From positions 1 through 60,140 of the forward strand of contig JAPLKL010000039.1 of NCBI GenBank assembly GCA_026388095.1: a stretch of 60,140 nucleotides of DNA, written 5' to 3'. Position numbers and translations under genes: made by a program. The notes beneath the pieces are model-generated. The model saw only the letters and a list, made by a program, of their open reading frames with translations, was not told the DNA's origin and did no database searches. The first letter of the stretch is position 1, and each line of letters starts with the position of its first letter. Below, piece after piece: positions 7,711 through 17,136 of this stretch. Source of the DNA: Elusimicrobiota bacterium (GTDB lineage Bacteria; Elusimicrobiota; Elusimicrobia; UBA1565; UBA9628).

Positions 7711-8802
7711 CTGCCCGGAGCCCTCATCATCCTCGCCTGCCTGCTCGCGCCGGCAGGCGCGGCCAGCGGGGCCGGCCAGCCGGCCGCCTTCCAGCGTCAC
7801 GCGGCGCTCTTCCTGATGAAATGCGCCAAATGCCACACGATCGGCGGCGGCCAGCGCGTCGGGCCCGACCTGCGCGGGGTCGCCGACCGCCACGAGGCCG
7901 ATTGGATCGTCGGCTTCGTCATGAACCCCGACGGCTACCTCGAGACCGACCCCGCCGCCAAGAAGCTGCTGGCCGACAACAACGGCGTGCGCATGGAGAA
8001 CACGCACCTGACGCGCGAGCAGGCCCAGGGCCTCCTCGAGTTCCTCAAGGCCGCTTCGAAGAGCCCACTAGCCTCCCCGCAGGCCGACTCGCGCCGCGCC
8101 GAAGAACCGCTTTACAGGAAGGTGCGCATGCCCGACGAGGGCCTGAGCGTCTCCGCGCCGGGCCTCGCCCTGCTGTTCCTGCTGCTGGCCGCGGTGGCCG
8201 TACTTTGGCAGTCCGGCCAACGGCGCTTCGCGGCGCTGGGTTTCGCCGCCGCCCTGGCCGCGGGGTATTGGACCCTCGGCGGGCGGCGCTATTACCATCT
8301 GCTGGGCAACCAGCAGGGCTACGAGCCCATCCAGCCCATGGCCTTCTCGCACGCCCTGCACGCCGGACGCCTCTCGATCTCATGTCTCTACTGCCACTCG
8401 GGCGCCGAGCGCAGCGACGTCGCCGGAGTGCCCGCTCTCAACGTCTGCATGAACTGCCACGTCGCCGTGCGCGCGCGCTCCGGCAGCAAGGAGCCCTCCC
8501 CCGAGATCACGCGGCTCGTCGCGGCCTGGCAGGAGCGCGGCCGGCCCGGGGCGTCCCCGCTCGAGTGGATGCGGGTGCACCACCTGCCCGACTTCGTCCA
8601 TTTCAGCCACCGCGTCCATGTCGCCGACAACCTGCAGTGCCAGGAGTGCCACGGGCCCGTGCAGACGATGGAGCGCCTGCGCCAGGCCGCCTCGCTGTCG
8701 ATGGGCTGGTGCATATCCTGCCACCGCCTGGAGGAAGGGACCGCGCCGGCGCACTGGAAACGCGTCGGTGGGCCGCTCGACTGCGCGGCCTGCCATTGGT
8801 GA
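7711..8802 (+). CDS. actA: Alternative complex III subunit ActA with an extra N-terminal cytochrome c domain (hexaheme)
   Basis: Residues before the membrane helix form a small class-I cytochrome domain (CAKCH). After the helix comes the usual pentaheme ActA part: CLYCH, CMNCH, CQECH, CISCH and CAACH. The first standard start (ATG 7816) lies two codons before the first heme cysteine and would leave no signal peptide. The same frame is open upstream and encodes a signal-like stretch, PGALIILACLLAPAGAA. No ATG, GTG or TTG is present there, so a CTG near 7711 is my tentative start. The periplasmic hemes should pass electrons out of the complex. Confidence 0.85.
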   Translation: MPGALIILACLLAPAGAASGAGQPAAFQRHAALFLMKCAKCHTIGGGQRVGPDLRGVADRHEADWIVGFVMNPDGYLETDPAAKKLLADNNGVRMENTHLTREQAQGLLEFLKAASKSPLASPQADSRRAEEPLYRKVRMPDEGLSVSAPGLALLFLLLAAVAVLWQSGQRRFAALGFAAALAAGYWTLGGRRYYHLLGNQQGYEPIQPMAFSHALHAGRLSISCLYCHSGAERSDVAGVPALNVCMNCHVAVRARSGSKEPSPEITRLVAAWQERGRPGASPLEWMRVHHLPDFVHFSHRVHVADNLQCQECHGPVQTMERLRQAASLSMGWCISCHRLEEGTAPAHWKRVGGPLDCAACHW

Positions 8803-8811
8803 GAGAGTGCG

Positions 8812-11724
8812 ATGACCGATAGAGAACGTCTTGAACGCGGGAAGCAGGACCGGGCCGACGGGATCACGCGCCGGGATTTCCTGAAGATGCTGGGCGCGGG
8901 CTTCGCCGCGCTGGCCGCCGCGGGCTGCAAACTGCGCCCTCCGAAGGAGGCCATCGTCCCGTACGCCGACCAGCCCGAGGGCGCGCCGCCGGGAGTGTCG
9001 CGCTGGTACGCCTCGACCTGCGGCGGCTGCCCGTCGGCCTGCGGCGTCCTCGTCAAGAGCCGCGACGGCCGGCCGATCAAGATGGAGGGCAACCCCGACC
9101 ACCCTCTCTCCCGCGGCGGCCTCTGCGCGCGCGGGCAGGCGACGGTGCTCGACCTCTACGACAGCGAGAGGCTCAGGCAGCCGCTCGCCGGCGCCTCGCC
9201 CGCCTCGTGGCCCGAGGTCGACGCGGCCGTGCGCGCCGGCCTCGCGAGCGCCCGGCGCGAGGGCCGGGAGATACGCGTCGTCTCCCATGCCGTCGTGAGC
9301 CCGTCGCTCCAGGCGGCGGTGGCGGGCTTCCTCGGGCGCTTCCCGGGCGCGCGCCATGTCGTCTACGACTCCCTGCCCGCGGCGGCGATCATCGAGGCGC
9401 ACCGGCGCACGCATGGGCGCCCCGTCCTGCCGCATTATCTCTTCGGGAGCGCCCGCGCGATCGTGAGCTTCGACGCGGACTTCCTGGGCACCTGGATATC
9501 CCCGGTGGAGTTCGCGAAGGCCTGGGCGGCCAACCGCCGCCCCGAAGAGATCATGTCCTGGCACGCCCAGTTCGAAGCGCGCCTGTCGGCGACGGGCGCC
9601 AACGCGGACCTGCGCGTGCCGCTGCGCCCCTCCCAGGAGCTCGCCGCAGCCCTCGCCCTGGGCCGGCTCGTCGCCAGCGGCGTCTCTTGGCCCGGCCCTC
9701 TGCCCGCCGCGCCCGCCCCGGCGCCGGTCGCTGACGGGACGCTGCGGCAGACGGCGAAGATGCTGCTGAGCGTCCGCGGCCGAGGCCTCGTCGTCAGCGG
9801 CTCCGCCGACCCGGCAGTCCAGACCGTCGTCAATTGGATCAACGGGATGCTGGGCAATTACGGCCAGACGCTGGACATCTCGCGCCCCTCGCTGCAGCTG
9901 CAGGGAGAGGCCGGGGCCATGGACCGCCTGATCGCGGAGCTCGAGGCGGGCTCGGTCGGCGCGCTGATCGTGCTCGACGCCAACCCCGCGCAGGACCATG
10001 CGCGCGCAGGGGAATTCGCCGCGGCGATGGCGAAGGCGGGGCTGACCGCCGTGCTGTCCCAGCGCCGGGACGAGACCGCCTCGCTGGCGAAGTTCGTCTG
10101 CGTGACCCCGCACGCGCTCGAGTCCTGGGACGACGCCGAGCCCGTGGCCGGCGTCGTGAGCCTCACGCAGCCTCTGCTGTCGCCCCTCTTCGACACGCGC
10201 CCGGCCATCGAGAGCCTTCTGGCCTGGTCGGGACGACCCGGACCGGCCTTCGAGTTCATACAGGAACGCTGGCGGGCCAAGGTCTTCCCCCGTCAGAAGG
10301 ACATCCGCAGCTTCACGGCCTTCTGGGACGAGGCCCTGCGCCGCGGAGCCGTGTCGATCAGCGCCGCCGCCCGGCCCGCCGCCGCTTTCGACGCCGGCTC
10401 CCTGGCTGGACTCAGACCCGCGCGCCGCGCCAAGGCGGGCGCTTTCGAGCTCGTCCCGTACGCGGGGGTCGCCCTCGGCGATGGCCGCCAAGCCAACAAC
10501 CCGTGGCTCCAGGAATTGCCCGATCCCGTGACCAAGGTCTCCTGGGGCAATTGCGCCTGCCTTTCTCCAGCGGACGCCGCCCGGCTCGGCGTCGCGGAGG
10601 GCCGCATGGTCCGGCTTTCCGCCGGCGGCCGGGCGCTGGACCTGCCGGCCTACGTCCAGCGCGGCCAGGCCGACGGCGTCGTCGCGGTCGCGCTCGGCTA
10701 CGGGCGCAAGGCCGCCGGCCCGGTCGCGGCCAATTTCCCCACGGTCAAGTTCCTGCCCATCGAAGAGGACCCCGCCGGGGGCGGCGACGTCTACCCCCTC
10801 TGCGCCGCGGAGACGGTCTCGGTCACGCCGCTGCCTGCCACCGTCCAGCTCGCCAAGACCCAGCTCTTCGACTCGCAGGAAGTGCCCTTCACGGGCGAAA
10901 AGCGCCGCGCCCTGCGCGAGACGACGCTTCGGGGCTATGCCAAGGAGCCTGTCGAGGCGAGCGCTTCGGAGGAGGCGGCCTCCGGGAACGGCCTCTGGCC
11001 CCGACACGACTACAAGGGCCGCAAGTGGGGCTTGGCCATCAACCTGACCGCCTGCACCGGCTGCTCGGCCTGCGTGGTGGCCTGCCAGGCCGAGAACAAC
11101 ATCCCGGTCGTCGGCAAGGCCGAAGTGCGCAAAAGCCGCGAGATGCACTGGCTGCGCATCGACCGGTATTTCTCCGGGGCCCCGGACGCCCCGAACCCCG
11201 GCATCGCCTTCCAGCCCATGCTCTGCCAGCACTGCGACAACGCGCCGTGCGAGACCGTCTGCCCCGTCCTGGCCACCGTCCACTCGACGGAGGGCCTCAA
11301 CATGCAGGTCTACAACCGCTGCGTGGGCACGCGCTATTGCGCCAACAACTGCCCGTTCAAGGTGCGCCGTTTCAACTGGTTCGACTACCGGCACCGGGAC
11401 CTGCTCCAGAACCTGGCCCTCAACCCCGACGTCACGGCGCGCACGCGCGGCGTCATGGAGAAATGCTCGCTCTGCGTCCAGCGCATCTACTCGGCCAAGT
11501 TCGAGGCCGACAGCGCGGGGCGCGCGCTCAAGGACGGCGACATCACTCCGGCCTGCGCGCAGAGCTGCCCCGCCGACGCGATCGTCTTCGGGGACCTCAA
11601 CGACCCGCAGAGCCGCGTCTCGCGCCTGGCGCGGGCCAACCACAGCTACCGGGTCCTCTCGGAGCTCGGCGTCGGGCCCTCGGTCTTCTACCAGGTCAAG
11701 GTGCGCAACATGAGGGAGGCCTAG
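8812..11724 (+). CDS. actB: Alternative complex III subunit ActB (molybdopterin-like plus iron-sulfur domain)
   Basis: This 970-residue protein is the large peripheral subunit. It starts with a Tat signal ([13 protein letters not shown]). An N-terminal molybdopterin-oxidoreductase-like part carries a CGGCPSACG...CARG cysteine set. From about residue 735 there is a four-cluster ferredoxin-like domain with [35 protein letters not shown] and CSLC...CAQSC. In ACIII the two domains are fused like this, and it sits between actA and actC as usual. It relays electrons from the membrane subunits to the hemes. Confidence 0.95.
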   Translation: MTDRERLERGKQDRADGITRRDFLKMLGAGFAALAAAGCKLRPPKEAIVPYADQPEGAPPGVSRWYASTCGGCPSACGVLVKSRDGRPIKMEGNPDHPLSRGGLCARGQATVLDLYDSERLRQPLAGASPASWPEVDAAVRAGLASARREGREIRVVSHAVVSPSLQAAVAGFLGRFPGARHVVYDSLPAAAIIEAHRRTHGRPVLPHYLFGSARAIVSFDADFLGTWISPVEFAKAWAANRRPEEIMSWHAQFEARLSATGANADLRVPLRPSQELAAALALGRLVASGVSWPGPLPAAPAPAPVADGTLRQTAKMLLSVRGRGLVVSGSADPAVQTVVNWINGMLGNYGQTLDISRPSLQLQGEAGAMDRLIAELEAGSVGALIVLDANPAQDHARAGEFAAAMAKAGLTAVLSQRRDETASLAKFVCVTPHALESWDDAEPVAGVVSLTQPLLSPLFDTRPAIESLLAWSGRPGPAFEFIQERWRAKVFPRQKDIRSFTAFWDEALRRGAVSISAAARPAAAFDAGSLAGLRPARRAKAGAFELVPYAGVALGDGRQANNPWLQELPDPVTKVSWGNCACLSPADAARLGVAEGRMVRLSAGGRALDLPAYVQRGQADGVVAVALGYGRKAAGPVAANFPTVKFLPIEEDPAGGGDVYPLCAAETVSVTPLPATVQLAKTQLFDSQEVPFTGEKRRALRETTLRGYAKEPVEASASEEAASGNGLWPRHDYKGRKWGLAINLTACTGCSACVVACQAENNIPVVGKAEVRKSREMHWLRIDRYFSGAPDAPNPGIAFQPMLCQHCDNAPCETVCPVLATVHSTEGLNMQVYNRCVGTRYCANNCPFKVRRFNWFDYRHRDLLQNLALNPDVTARTRGVMEKCSLCVQRIYSAKFEADSAGRALKDGDITPACAQSCPADAIVFGDLNDPQSRVSRLARANHSYRVLSELGVGPSVFYQVKVRNMREA

Positions 11725-11725
11725 G

Positions 11726-13102
11726 ATGGCCCACGTCCTCTCCTCTTTGCGCCGCCCCCTGATCGGGGGCGCCAAATCCTACGCGCGGGTGACCGAAGAC
11801 ATCTGCGCGCCGCTCGAGGGGAGGCCGACGCGCGCCTGGTACGCCGCGATCGCGGTTTCCGCGACCGCCCTGCTCATCGGCGCCGTCGCCGTCACGGACC
11901 AGATCTGGACCGGGATCGGGACCTGGGGGCTCAACAAGACGGTGGGCTGGGCTTTCGACATCACGAACTTCGTCTTCTGGGTCGGCATCGGCCACGCCGG
12001 CACCCTGATCTCGGCGGTGCTGTTCCTCTTCCGCCAGCGCTGGCGCACCTCGGTCAACCGCTCGGCCGAGGCCATGACCATATTCGCGGTCATGTGCGCC
12101 GGGACCTTCCCGCTGATCCACATGGGCCGGCCGTGGCTCGCCTATTGGGTGCTGCCCTACCCCAACCCGATGGGCCCGCTGTGGGTCAATTTCCGCTCGC
12201 CCCTGCTCTGGGACGTCTTCGCCATCAGCACCTACTTCACCGTCTCCCTGGTCTTCTGGTACATGGGCCTCCTGCCCGACCTTGCCGTCGTCGCGCGCCG
12301 CGCCGAGGGCTGGCGCAGGCGCGTCTTCGCGGGCCTGAGCCTCGGCTGGGACGGCTCCCAGAAGACCTGGCTGCATTACGAGAAGGTCTACCTTCTGCTC
12401 TCGGGCCTGGCGACGCCGCTGGTCTTCTCCGTGCACACCATCGTGAGCTTCGATTTCGCCACCTCGGTCATCCCGGGCTGGCATTCGACGATCTTTCCGC
12501 CCTATTTCGTCTGCGGCGCGATCTTCTCGGGCTTCGCGATGGTGATGACGCTGATGATCATCGCGCGCAAGGTCATGGCCTTCGAGGACTACATCACGCT
12601 GGCGCATATCGACGCGATGTGCAAGATCACCCTGCTGACCTCGCTGATCGTGGCTCTGGCCTACGGCACAGAGTTCTTCATGGCCTGGTACAGCGGCAAC
12701 CCCTACGAGCGCTTCGCCTTCCTCAACCGCTTCTTCGGCCCCTACCGGCACTTCTTCATGGGCATGATGCTCTGCAACGTCGCGGTCCCGCAACTGCTGT
12801 GGTCGCGGCGCGTGCGGACCACCCCTTGGGCCGTCTTCGCGGTCTCCATCCTGATCAACGTGGGCATGTGGCTGGAGCGCTTCGTGATCATCACGGTCTC
12901 CCTGCACCGCGACTACCTGACTTCGAGCTGGACGATGTACCACCCGACCTACATCGAGGTCTGCACCCTCGTCGGCAGCTTCGGCCTTTTCCTGACCCTT
13001 TTCCTGCTGTTCTGCCGGTTCCTGCCGATGATCGCCGTCAGCGAGGTCAAGGGCGTCCTGCATTACGCCCGCGAAGGAGACGGAGGCCCCCATGGCCCAT
13101 GA
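11726..13102 (+). CDS. actC: Alternative complex III membrane subunit ActC (NrfD-like)
   Basis: This 458-residue protein has about ten predicted membrane helices and is the NrfD-family quinol-binding subunit of ACIII. Conserved features include the [14 protein letters not shown] segment near residue 90 and HMGRPW near 133. It starts one base after actB ends, with GGAGG inside the end of actB. It overlaps actD by 11 bases. Quinol oxidation at the periplasmic side of this subunit is known for ACIII. Confidence 0.95.
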   Translation: MAHVLSSLRRPLIGGAKSYARVTEDICAPLEGRPTRAWYAAIAVSATALLIGAVAVTDQIWTGIGTWGLNKTVGWAFDITNFVFWVGIGHAGTLISAVLFLFRQRWRTSVNRSAEAMTIFAVMCAGTFPLIHMGRPWLAYWVLPYPNPMGPLWVNFRSPLLWDVFAISTYFTVSLVFWYMGLLPDLAVVARRAEGWRRRVFAGLSLGWDGSQKTWLHYEKVYLLLSGLATPLVFSVHTIVSFDFATSVIPGWHSTIFPPYFVCGAIFSGFAMVMTLMIIARKVMAFEDYITLAHIDAMCKITLLTSLIVALAYGTEFFMAWYSGNPYERFAFLNRFFGPYRHFFMGMMLCNVAVPQLLWSRRVRTTPWAVFAVSILINVGMWLERFVIITVSLHRDYLTSSWTMYHPTYIEVCTLVGSFGLFLTLFLLFCRFLPMIAVSEVKGVLHYAREGDGGPHGP

Positions 13103-13613
13103 ACTCGTCGCCGGGGTCTTTGACTCGGAGGAGAGAATCCTGGCCGCCGCGCGCGCCGCGCGGCGCGCGGGCCTGCCGATCCACGACGCCTATACCCCCT
13201 TCGCCGTCCACGGCCTCGACCGGGAGCTGGGCCTGGAGCCCTCGCATCTGGGCGTGGTCTGCTTCCGCTTCGGCGCCGCGGGCCTCATCCTGACGCTGGG
13301 CTTCCAGTATTGGGCCTCTACCTTCGATTGGCCCATGAACATCGGCGGCAAATCCCTCAACGCCTCTCCGGCCCTCATCCCCGTCGCCTTCGAGCTCACC
13401 GTCCTGTTCGCCGGGGTCGGGATGGTGCTCTGGTTCCTCGCGATGCGGGGCCTCTCACCGGTCAAGAAGCCCGCGCTCGAGGCGCTCGGAGGCGTCGACG
13501 ACCGCTTCGTCCTAGCCCTGCGCCGGGAGCCCGGCGGCCCCTCGGGCGAGGCGCTCCGACGATTCCTAGAGGCGCAGGGCGCGCAGCTCGTCGTGGACGC
13601 GGAGGGCTCGTGA
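13092..13613 (+). CDS. actD: Alternative complex III subunit ActD
   Basis: This 173-residue protein matches the small ActD subunit (DUF3341 type). An N-terminal soluble part ([20 protein letters not shown]) precedes two membrane helices around residues 55-75 and 92-117. ActD anchors the complex and contacts ActC. It overlaps both actC and actE, the latter through GTGA. Confidence 0.93.
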   Translation: MAHELVAGVFDSEERILAAARAARRAGLPIHDAYTPFAVHGLDRELGLEPSHLGVVCFRFGAAGLILTLGFQYWASTFDWPMNIGGKSLNASPALIPVAFELTVLFAGVGMVLWFLAMRGLSPVKKPALEALGGVDDRFVLALRREPGGPSGEALRRFLEAQGAQLVVDAEGS

Positions 13614-15946
13614 GGCGCTTCCTCATACCCGCGGCGCTCCTGGCGGGCGCCGTCGCCGTGCTCCTCGTCCGGCGCGACCTCAACGAGCCGCATCTGAGGC
13701 TGTTCAGCGACATGGTGAACTCGCCCGCCTATCACAGCCAGCAGCCCAACCCCGTGTTCCGGGACGGCCGGACGCTGCAGCGGCCCGTTCCCGGGACGAT
13801 CGCCCGCGACTGGCATCCCCTGCACTACGGCGTCGAAGCGGCGGAGCGCGAGCGCGCGGGAGCGGAACTCAAGAACCCGTTCCTGCCGGGCTTCGAGGTC
13901 ACGGCTCGCGGCAAGCAGGTCTTCGAGAACTACTGCTCTCATTGCCACGGGCTCGCGGGGCTGGGAGACGGGGAGGTCGCCAAGGCTTTCCCGCAATTCT
14001 CATTCCCGCTGGCCTCCAAGTCGACCTTCGACCTGCCCGACGGGACGCTGTTCCACATCATCACCTACGGGCGCAACCTGATGCCCTCGCACGCCTCCCA
14101 ACTCGACCCGCCGGACCGCTGGAAGGCCGTCTGCTACCTGCGCGACCTCCAGCGCGAGGAGATCGCCCGGCTCGGGCCCGCAGCGGTCATCCCCGAGGAC
14201 CCGCGCCGGCGCTCGCTGGTCTCGGAGCCTTACGGCAAGGAGCTCTTCGCGATGAACTGCGCCTCCTGCCACGGCGAGGAGGGGCGCCGCCCCAATCCGG
14301 GCATACCGACGCTCAACTCGCCCGCCGTGCTCGCCATCGCGGACGACGCCTACTACTGGGACATCATCAATCACGGCCGGCCGGGCACGCAGATGCCGGC
14401 CTGGAAGAACGTGCTGACCGGGACGCAGATGCGGAGCATCGTGATGCACATACGCTCATGGGCCGGCCGCGTTCCGGAGACCGCGCGCATCACCTCCGCC
14501 GAAACGGCCGTCGAGCGGGGCCGCGCGATATTCGCCAGCCACTGCATCGGCTGCCATGGTCCCGCGGGGCGGGGCGGCATCGGCAACTCGCTGAACGCCC
14601 CGTCGTTCCTGGCGCTGGCTTCGGACCTGTTCCTGCGGCAGACCATCTCTCTGGGCCGCCGGCACACGGCGATGCCGGCCTCCTTCGACCTCAAGGGCGA
14701 CGATATCTCCGACCTGATCTCCCTCATCCGCTCCTGGGCGGCTCCCGCCCCGCCCTACGCCGAGGTGGCCGCGCTTCTCCCCGGCGCCTCGCCCCAGGCG
14801 GGGAAGACGCTTTTCGAGAAGAAATGCGCGGGTTGCCACGGGGCCAACGGCGAGGGGGCGATCGGCTCGCGGCTCAACTCGGAATCTTTCCTGGCCATGG
14901 CCGGCGACGAGCTCCTTTACAGGGCGATCGTCGAGGGCCGTCCCACCGAGATGCCGGCCTGGCGTTCGCTGGGCGCGCGCGAGGTCGCCGACGTCATCTC
15001 GCGCATCCGCTCCTGGCAGAAGGGGCCCTCGGTGGCCCTTTCGACGCAGACCCACCAGGGCCGCCCGGAGTTCGGAGAGGTCCTCTACAAGCAGGAATGC
15101 GTCAAATGCCACGGCCTCCAAGGCGAGGGTGACCTGGGGACCCAGATCGGCAACCCCGTCCTGCTCGGCCAGCTCAGCGACGACTTTCTCTGGCGCACGG
15201 TCGCTTACGGCAAGGGCGACACCGAGATGAAGGGCTTCCTCAAGCGCGCGCGCAACCCCCTGAGCGGCGACGATATCGACCACATCATCGCTTTCGTGCG
15301 GCGGCTGGAACGCACGCCGCCCGCCGAGCCGCTGAGGCGGCATTACTCCTGGGCCTCGGCGAAAGACGGCCGCAAGGTGTACGAGCAGAAAGGCGGCTGC
15401 ATGAAATGCCACGGCGCGCAGGGGGAGGGCGGCAGCGGGCCGTCGCTGGGCAACCCGGCCTTCCTTAAGACGGTCTCGGACGGCTTCCTGGCCGGCACGG
15501 TCATCCTGGGCCGGGAGGTCACGCCGATGAAGTCGTACTATAGCGGCGAAACGCGCCTCGCGGGAGAGGACATCGAGAACGTCATCGGCTACATACGGAC
15601 CTTCGAGAACGCCGCGGCGCCGGCTGTAAGGCGCGTCGAGAGCACTCCCGAGCTCGTGGCCGCGGGGCGGGTCCTCTACCGCGAGACCTGCGCGAAATGC
15701 CACGGCCTGGAGGGCAAGGGCAAGCATGAGAACAAGCCGGAGGGCTTCGCGCCGTCGCTCAACAACGAGCAGTTCCTCAAGGCCGCCGACGACAACTTCC
15801 TGCTCGCCACGATCGCGCTCGGCCGCCCCGGCACTCCGATGCGCGCCTTCGGCGACGGGATGGGGGGCAGGCCCGGGCTCTCCGCCGAGCAGATCCGCAG
15901 GATCGTGGCCTTCTTGAGGTCGTGGGAGTGGGGGACGAAACGATGA
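13610..15946 (+). CDS. actE: Alternative complex III subunit ActE, heptaheme multi-domain version
   Basis: Typical ActE is a roughly 200-residue membrane-anchored monoheme cytochrome. This one is 778 residues. After an N-terminal signal/anchor ([19 protein letters not shown]) and the ActE-type domain (CSHCH) it adds six further class-I cytochrome c units: CASCH, CIGCH, CAGCH, CVKCH, CMKCH and CAKCH. Each has a methionine (for example QMPAW, EMPAW, PMRAF) as likely sixth ligand. The units look like tandem duplications. The GTG start at 13610 overlaps actD (GTGA) and has GGAGG 5 bases upstream. It may act as a long periplasmic electron wire from ACIII. Confidence 0.9.
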   Translation: MRRFLIPAALLAGAVAVLLVRRDLNEPHLRLFSDMVNSPAYHSQQPNPVFRDGRTLQRPVPGTIARDWHPLHYGVEAAERERAGAELKNPFLPGFEVTARGKQVFENYCSHCHGLAGLGDGEVAKAFPQFSFPLASKSTFDLPDGTLFHIITYGRNLMPSHASQLDPPDRWKAVCYLRDLQREEIARLGPAAVIPEDPRRRSLVSEPYGKELFAMNCASCHGEEGRRPNPGIPTLNSPAVLAIADDAYYWDIINHGRPGTQMPAWKNVLTGTQMRSIVMHIRSWAGRVPETARITSAETAVERGRAIFASHCIGCHGPAGRGGIGNSLNAPSFLALASDLFLRQTISLGRRHTAMPASFDLKGDDISDLISLIRSWAAPAPPYAEVAALLPGASPQAGKTLFEKKCAGCHGANGEGAIGSRLNSESFLAMAGDELLYRAIVEGRPTEMPAWRSLGAREVADVISRIRSWQKGPSVALSTQTHQGRPEFGEVLYKQECVKCHGLQGEGDLGTQIGNPVLLGQLSDDFLWRTVAYGKGDTEMKGFLKRARNPLSGDDIDHIIAFVRRLERTPPAEPLRRHYSWASAKDGRKVYEQKGGCMKCHGAQGEGGSGPSLGNPAFLKTVSDGFLAGTVILGREVTPMKSYYSGETRLAGEDIENVIGYIRTFENAAAPAVRRVESTPELVAAGRVLYRETCAKCHGLEGKGKHENKPEGFAPSLNNEQFLKAADDNFLLATIALGRPGTPMRAFGDGMGGRPGLSAEQIRRIVAFLRSWEWGTKR

Positions 15947-17106
15947 CTGCCGCGGACAAGGGACTGCTCGGCGCCGGCCAGAAGGACCTCCTGCTCCGGA
16001 TCGCCGCGGCGGGGCTGTTGGCGCTGGCCGGGGGCTGCTATTTCGTGCCCGCGCGCGCCTTGGGCTGCCTGCTGGTCGCGAATTTCTTCTTCATTTCCTT
16101 AAGCCTCGGGGCCTTGGTCTTCATCTCCGCGCAGAACCTTTCTTCCGCCGGCTGGCCCGTCGTGTTCCGGCGCGTCCCCGAGGCGATGACCGCTTATCTG
16201 CCGGCCGGCGCGGTATTGACCGCGGTCCTGCTGGCCTCGGCGCGCAGCCTCTATCCGTGGGCGGCGCCGGGCGCCGCGGCCGCGCTCGGCTCTAAAGCGG
16301 CCTACCTCGGCATCTGGAGCGCGGCGGCGAGGGCGGCCGTATATTGGGCGGCTTGGCTGTTCTTCGCGCGCCGCCTCGTTTCCCTTTCGCGAGAGCAGGA
16401 CTCCGGAGGCGGGGCCGGGACGACAGTCCGCGCCAAGGCTCTTTCAGCGGGTTTTCTCCTCTGCTTCGGGGTCACCTTCACGCTCTGCTCGGTGGACTGG
16501 CTCATGTCTCTTGAGCCGAAATGGGACAGCACGATCTATCCGTGGTATATCTTCGCGGGGGCTTTCGAGGCGGCTCTGGCGGCCCTCATCGCCCTGGTCG
16601 TGGCGCTGCGGCGGCGCGGGCTGCTTGCCGAGGTCAACGAGCACCATCTGCACGACCTGGGCAAGTACCTCTTCGCTTTCAGCGCTTTCTGGGCCTACCT
16701 ATGGTTCTCGCAGTTCCTGCTGATCTGGTACTCGAACCTGCCCGAGGAGACGACGTTCTTCGCGCTCCGCCTCACCGGCGCATGGGGCAGGCTTTTCTGG
16801 CTCATGCCGGTCGTCAATTTCGCCGTCCCCTTCGCGCTGCTCCTCCCGGCGGCGCGGAAAAAGCGCGACGGGCTCCTGCTCTGGGCGGCGGGCCTGCTTC
16901 TGGCGGGGCATTGGCTGGACCTGTACATCCTCGTGATGCCGCCCGTGCTCGGCCCGAGGCCCGCCTTCGGGTTTCTGGAACTCGTGGTCTTCGCGGGCCT
17001 GGCCGCGGCGTTCCTGCTGCTCTTCGACCGGGCCTTCCGCGAGGCCGGAGCGATGCCGGCCAGCGACCCTTACCTCGAAGAAAGCATCCATTTCGAGGGC
17101 GCCTAA
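15943..17106 (+). CDS. actF: Alternative complex III membrane subunit ActF
   Basis: This 387-residue protein with about ten membrane helices is the second large membrane subunit of ACIII, related to ActC. Recognisable segments include VDWLMSLEPKWDSTIYPWY and AFWAYLWFSQFLLIWYSNLPEE. The ATG at 15943 overlaps the actE stop (ATGA). It is the last gene of the operon. In many bacteria cytochrome oxidase genes follow, but here the next gene is convergent and no oxidase is present in the window. Confidence 0.94.
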   Translation: MTAADKGLLGAGQKDLLLRIAAAGLLALAGGCYFVPARALGCLLVANFFFISLSLGALVFISAQNLSSAGWPVVFRRVPEAMTAYLPAGAVLTAVLLASARSLYPWAAPGAAAALGSKAAYLGIWSAAARAAVYWAAWLFFARRLVSLSREQDSGGGAGTTVRAKALSAGFLLCFGVTFTLCSVDWLMSLEPKWDSTIYPWYIFAGAFEAALAALIALVVALRRRGLLAEVNEHHLHDLGKYLFAFSAFWAYLWFSQFLLIWYSNLPEETTFFALRLTGAWGRLFWLMPVVNFAVPFALLLPAARKKRDGLLLWAAGLLLAGHWLDLYILVMPPVLGPRPAFGFLELVVFAGLAAAFLLLFDRAFREAGAMPASDPYLEESIHFEGA

Positions 17107-17136
17107 GACTGGTCAGGACAGCGCGACCGGCTGCTC

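Noticed and set aside
5922-7730. 602-residue minus-strand open frame opposite the Cyc2-like gene
   Set aside because: It is antisense to a gene with clear signal, heme motif and barrel pattern; its Arg/Gly/Leu/Val-rich sequence is what GC-rich coding DNA gives in the opposite strand.
9834-11762. 642-residue plus-strand open frame within actB
   Set aside because: Same-strand shadow; arginine/alanine/proline-rich without domains, and actB explains the region.
8380-11775. 1131-residue minus-strand open frame opposite actB
   Set aside because: Complementary to a fully recognised ActB; composition is typical of a GC-rich shadow frame.
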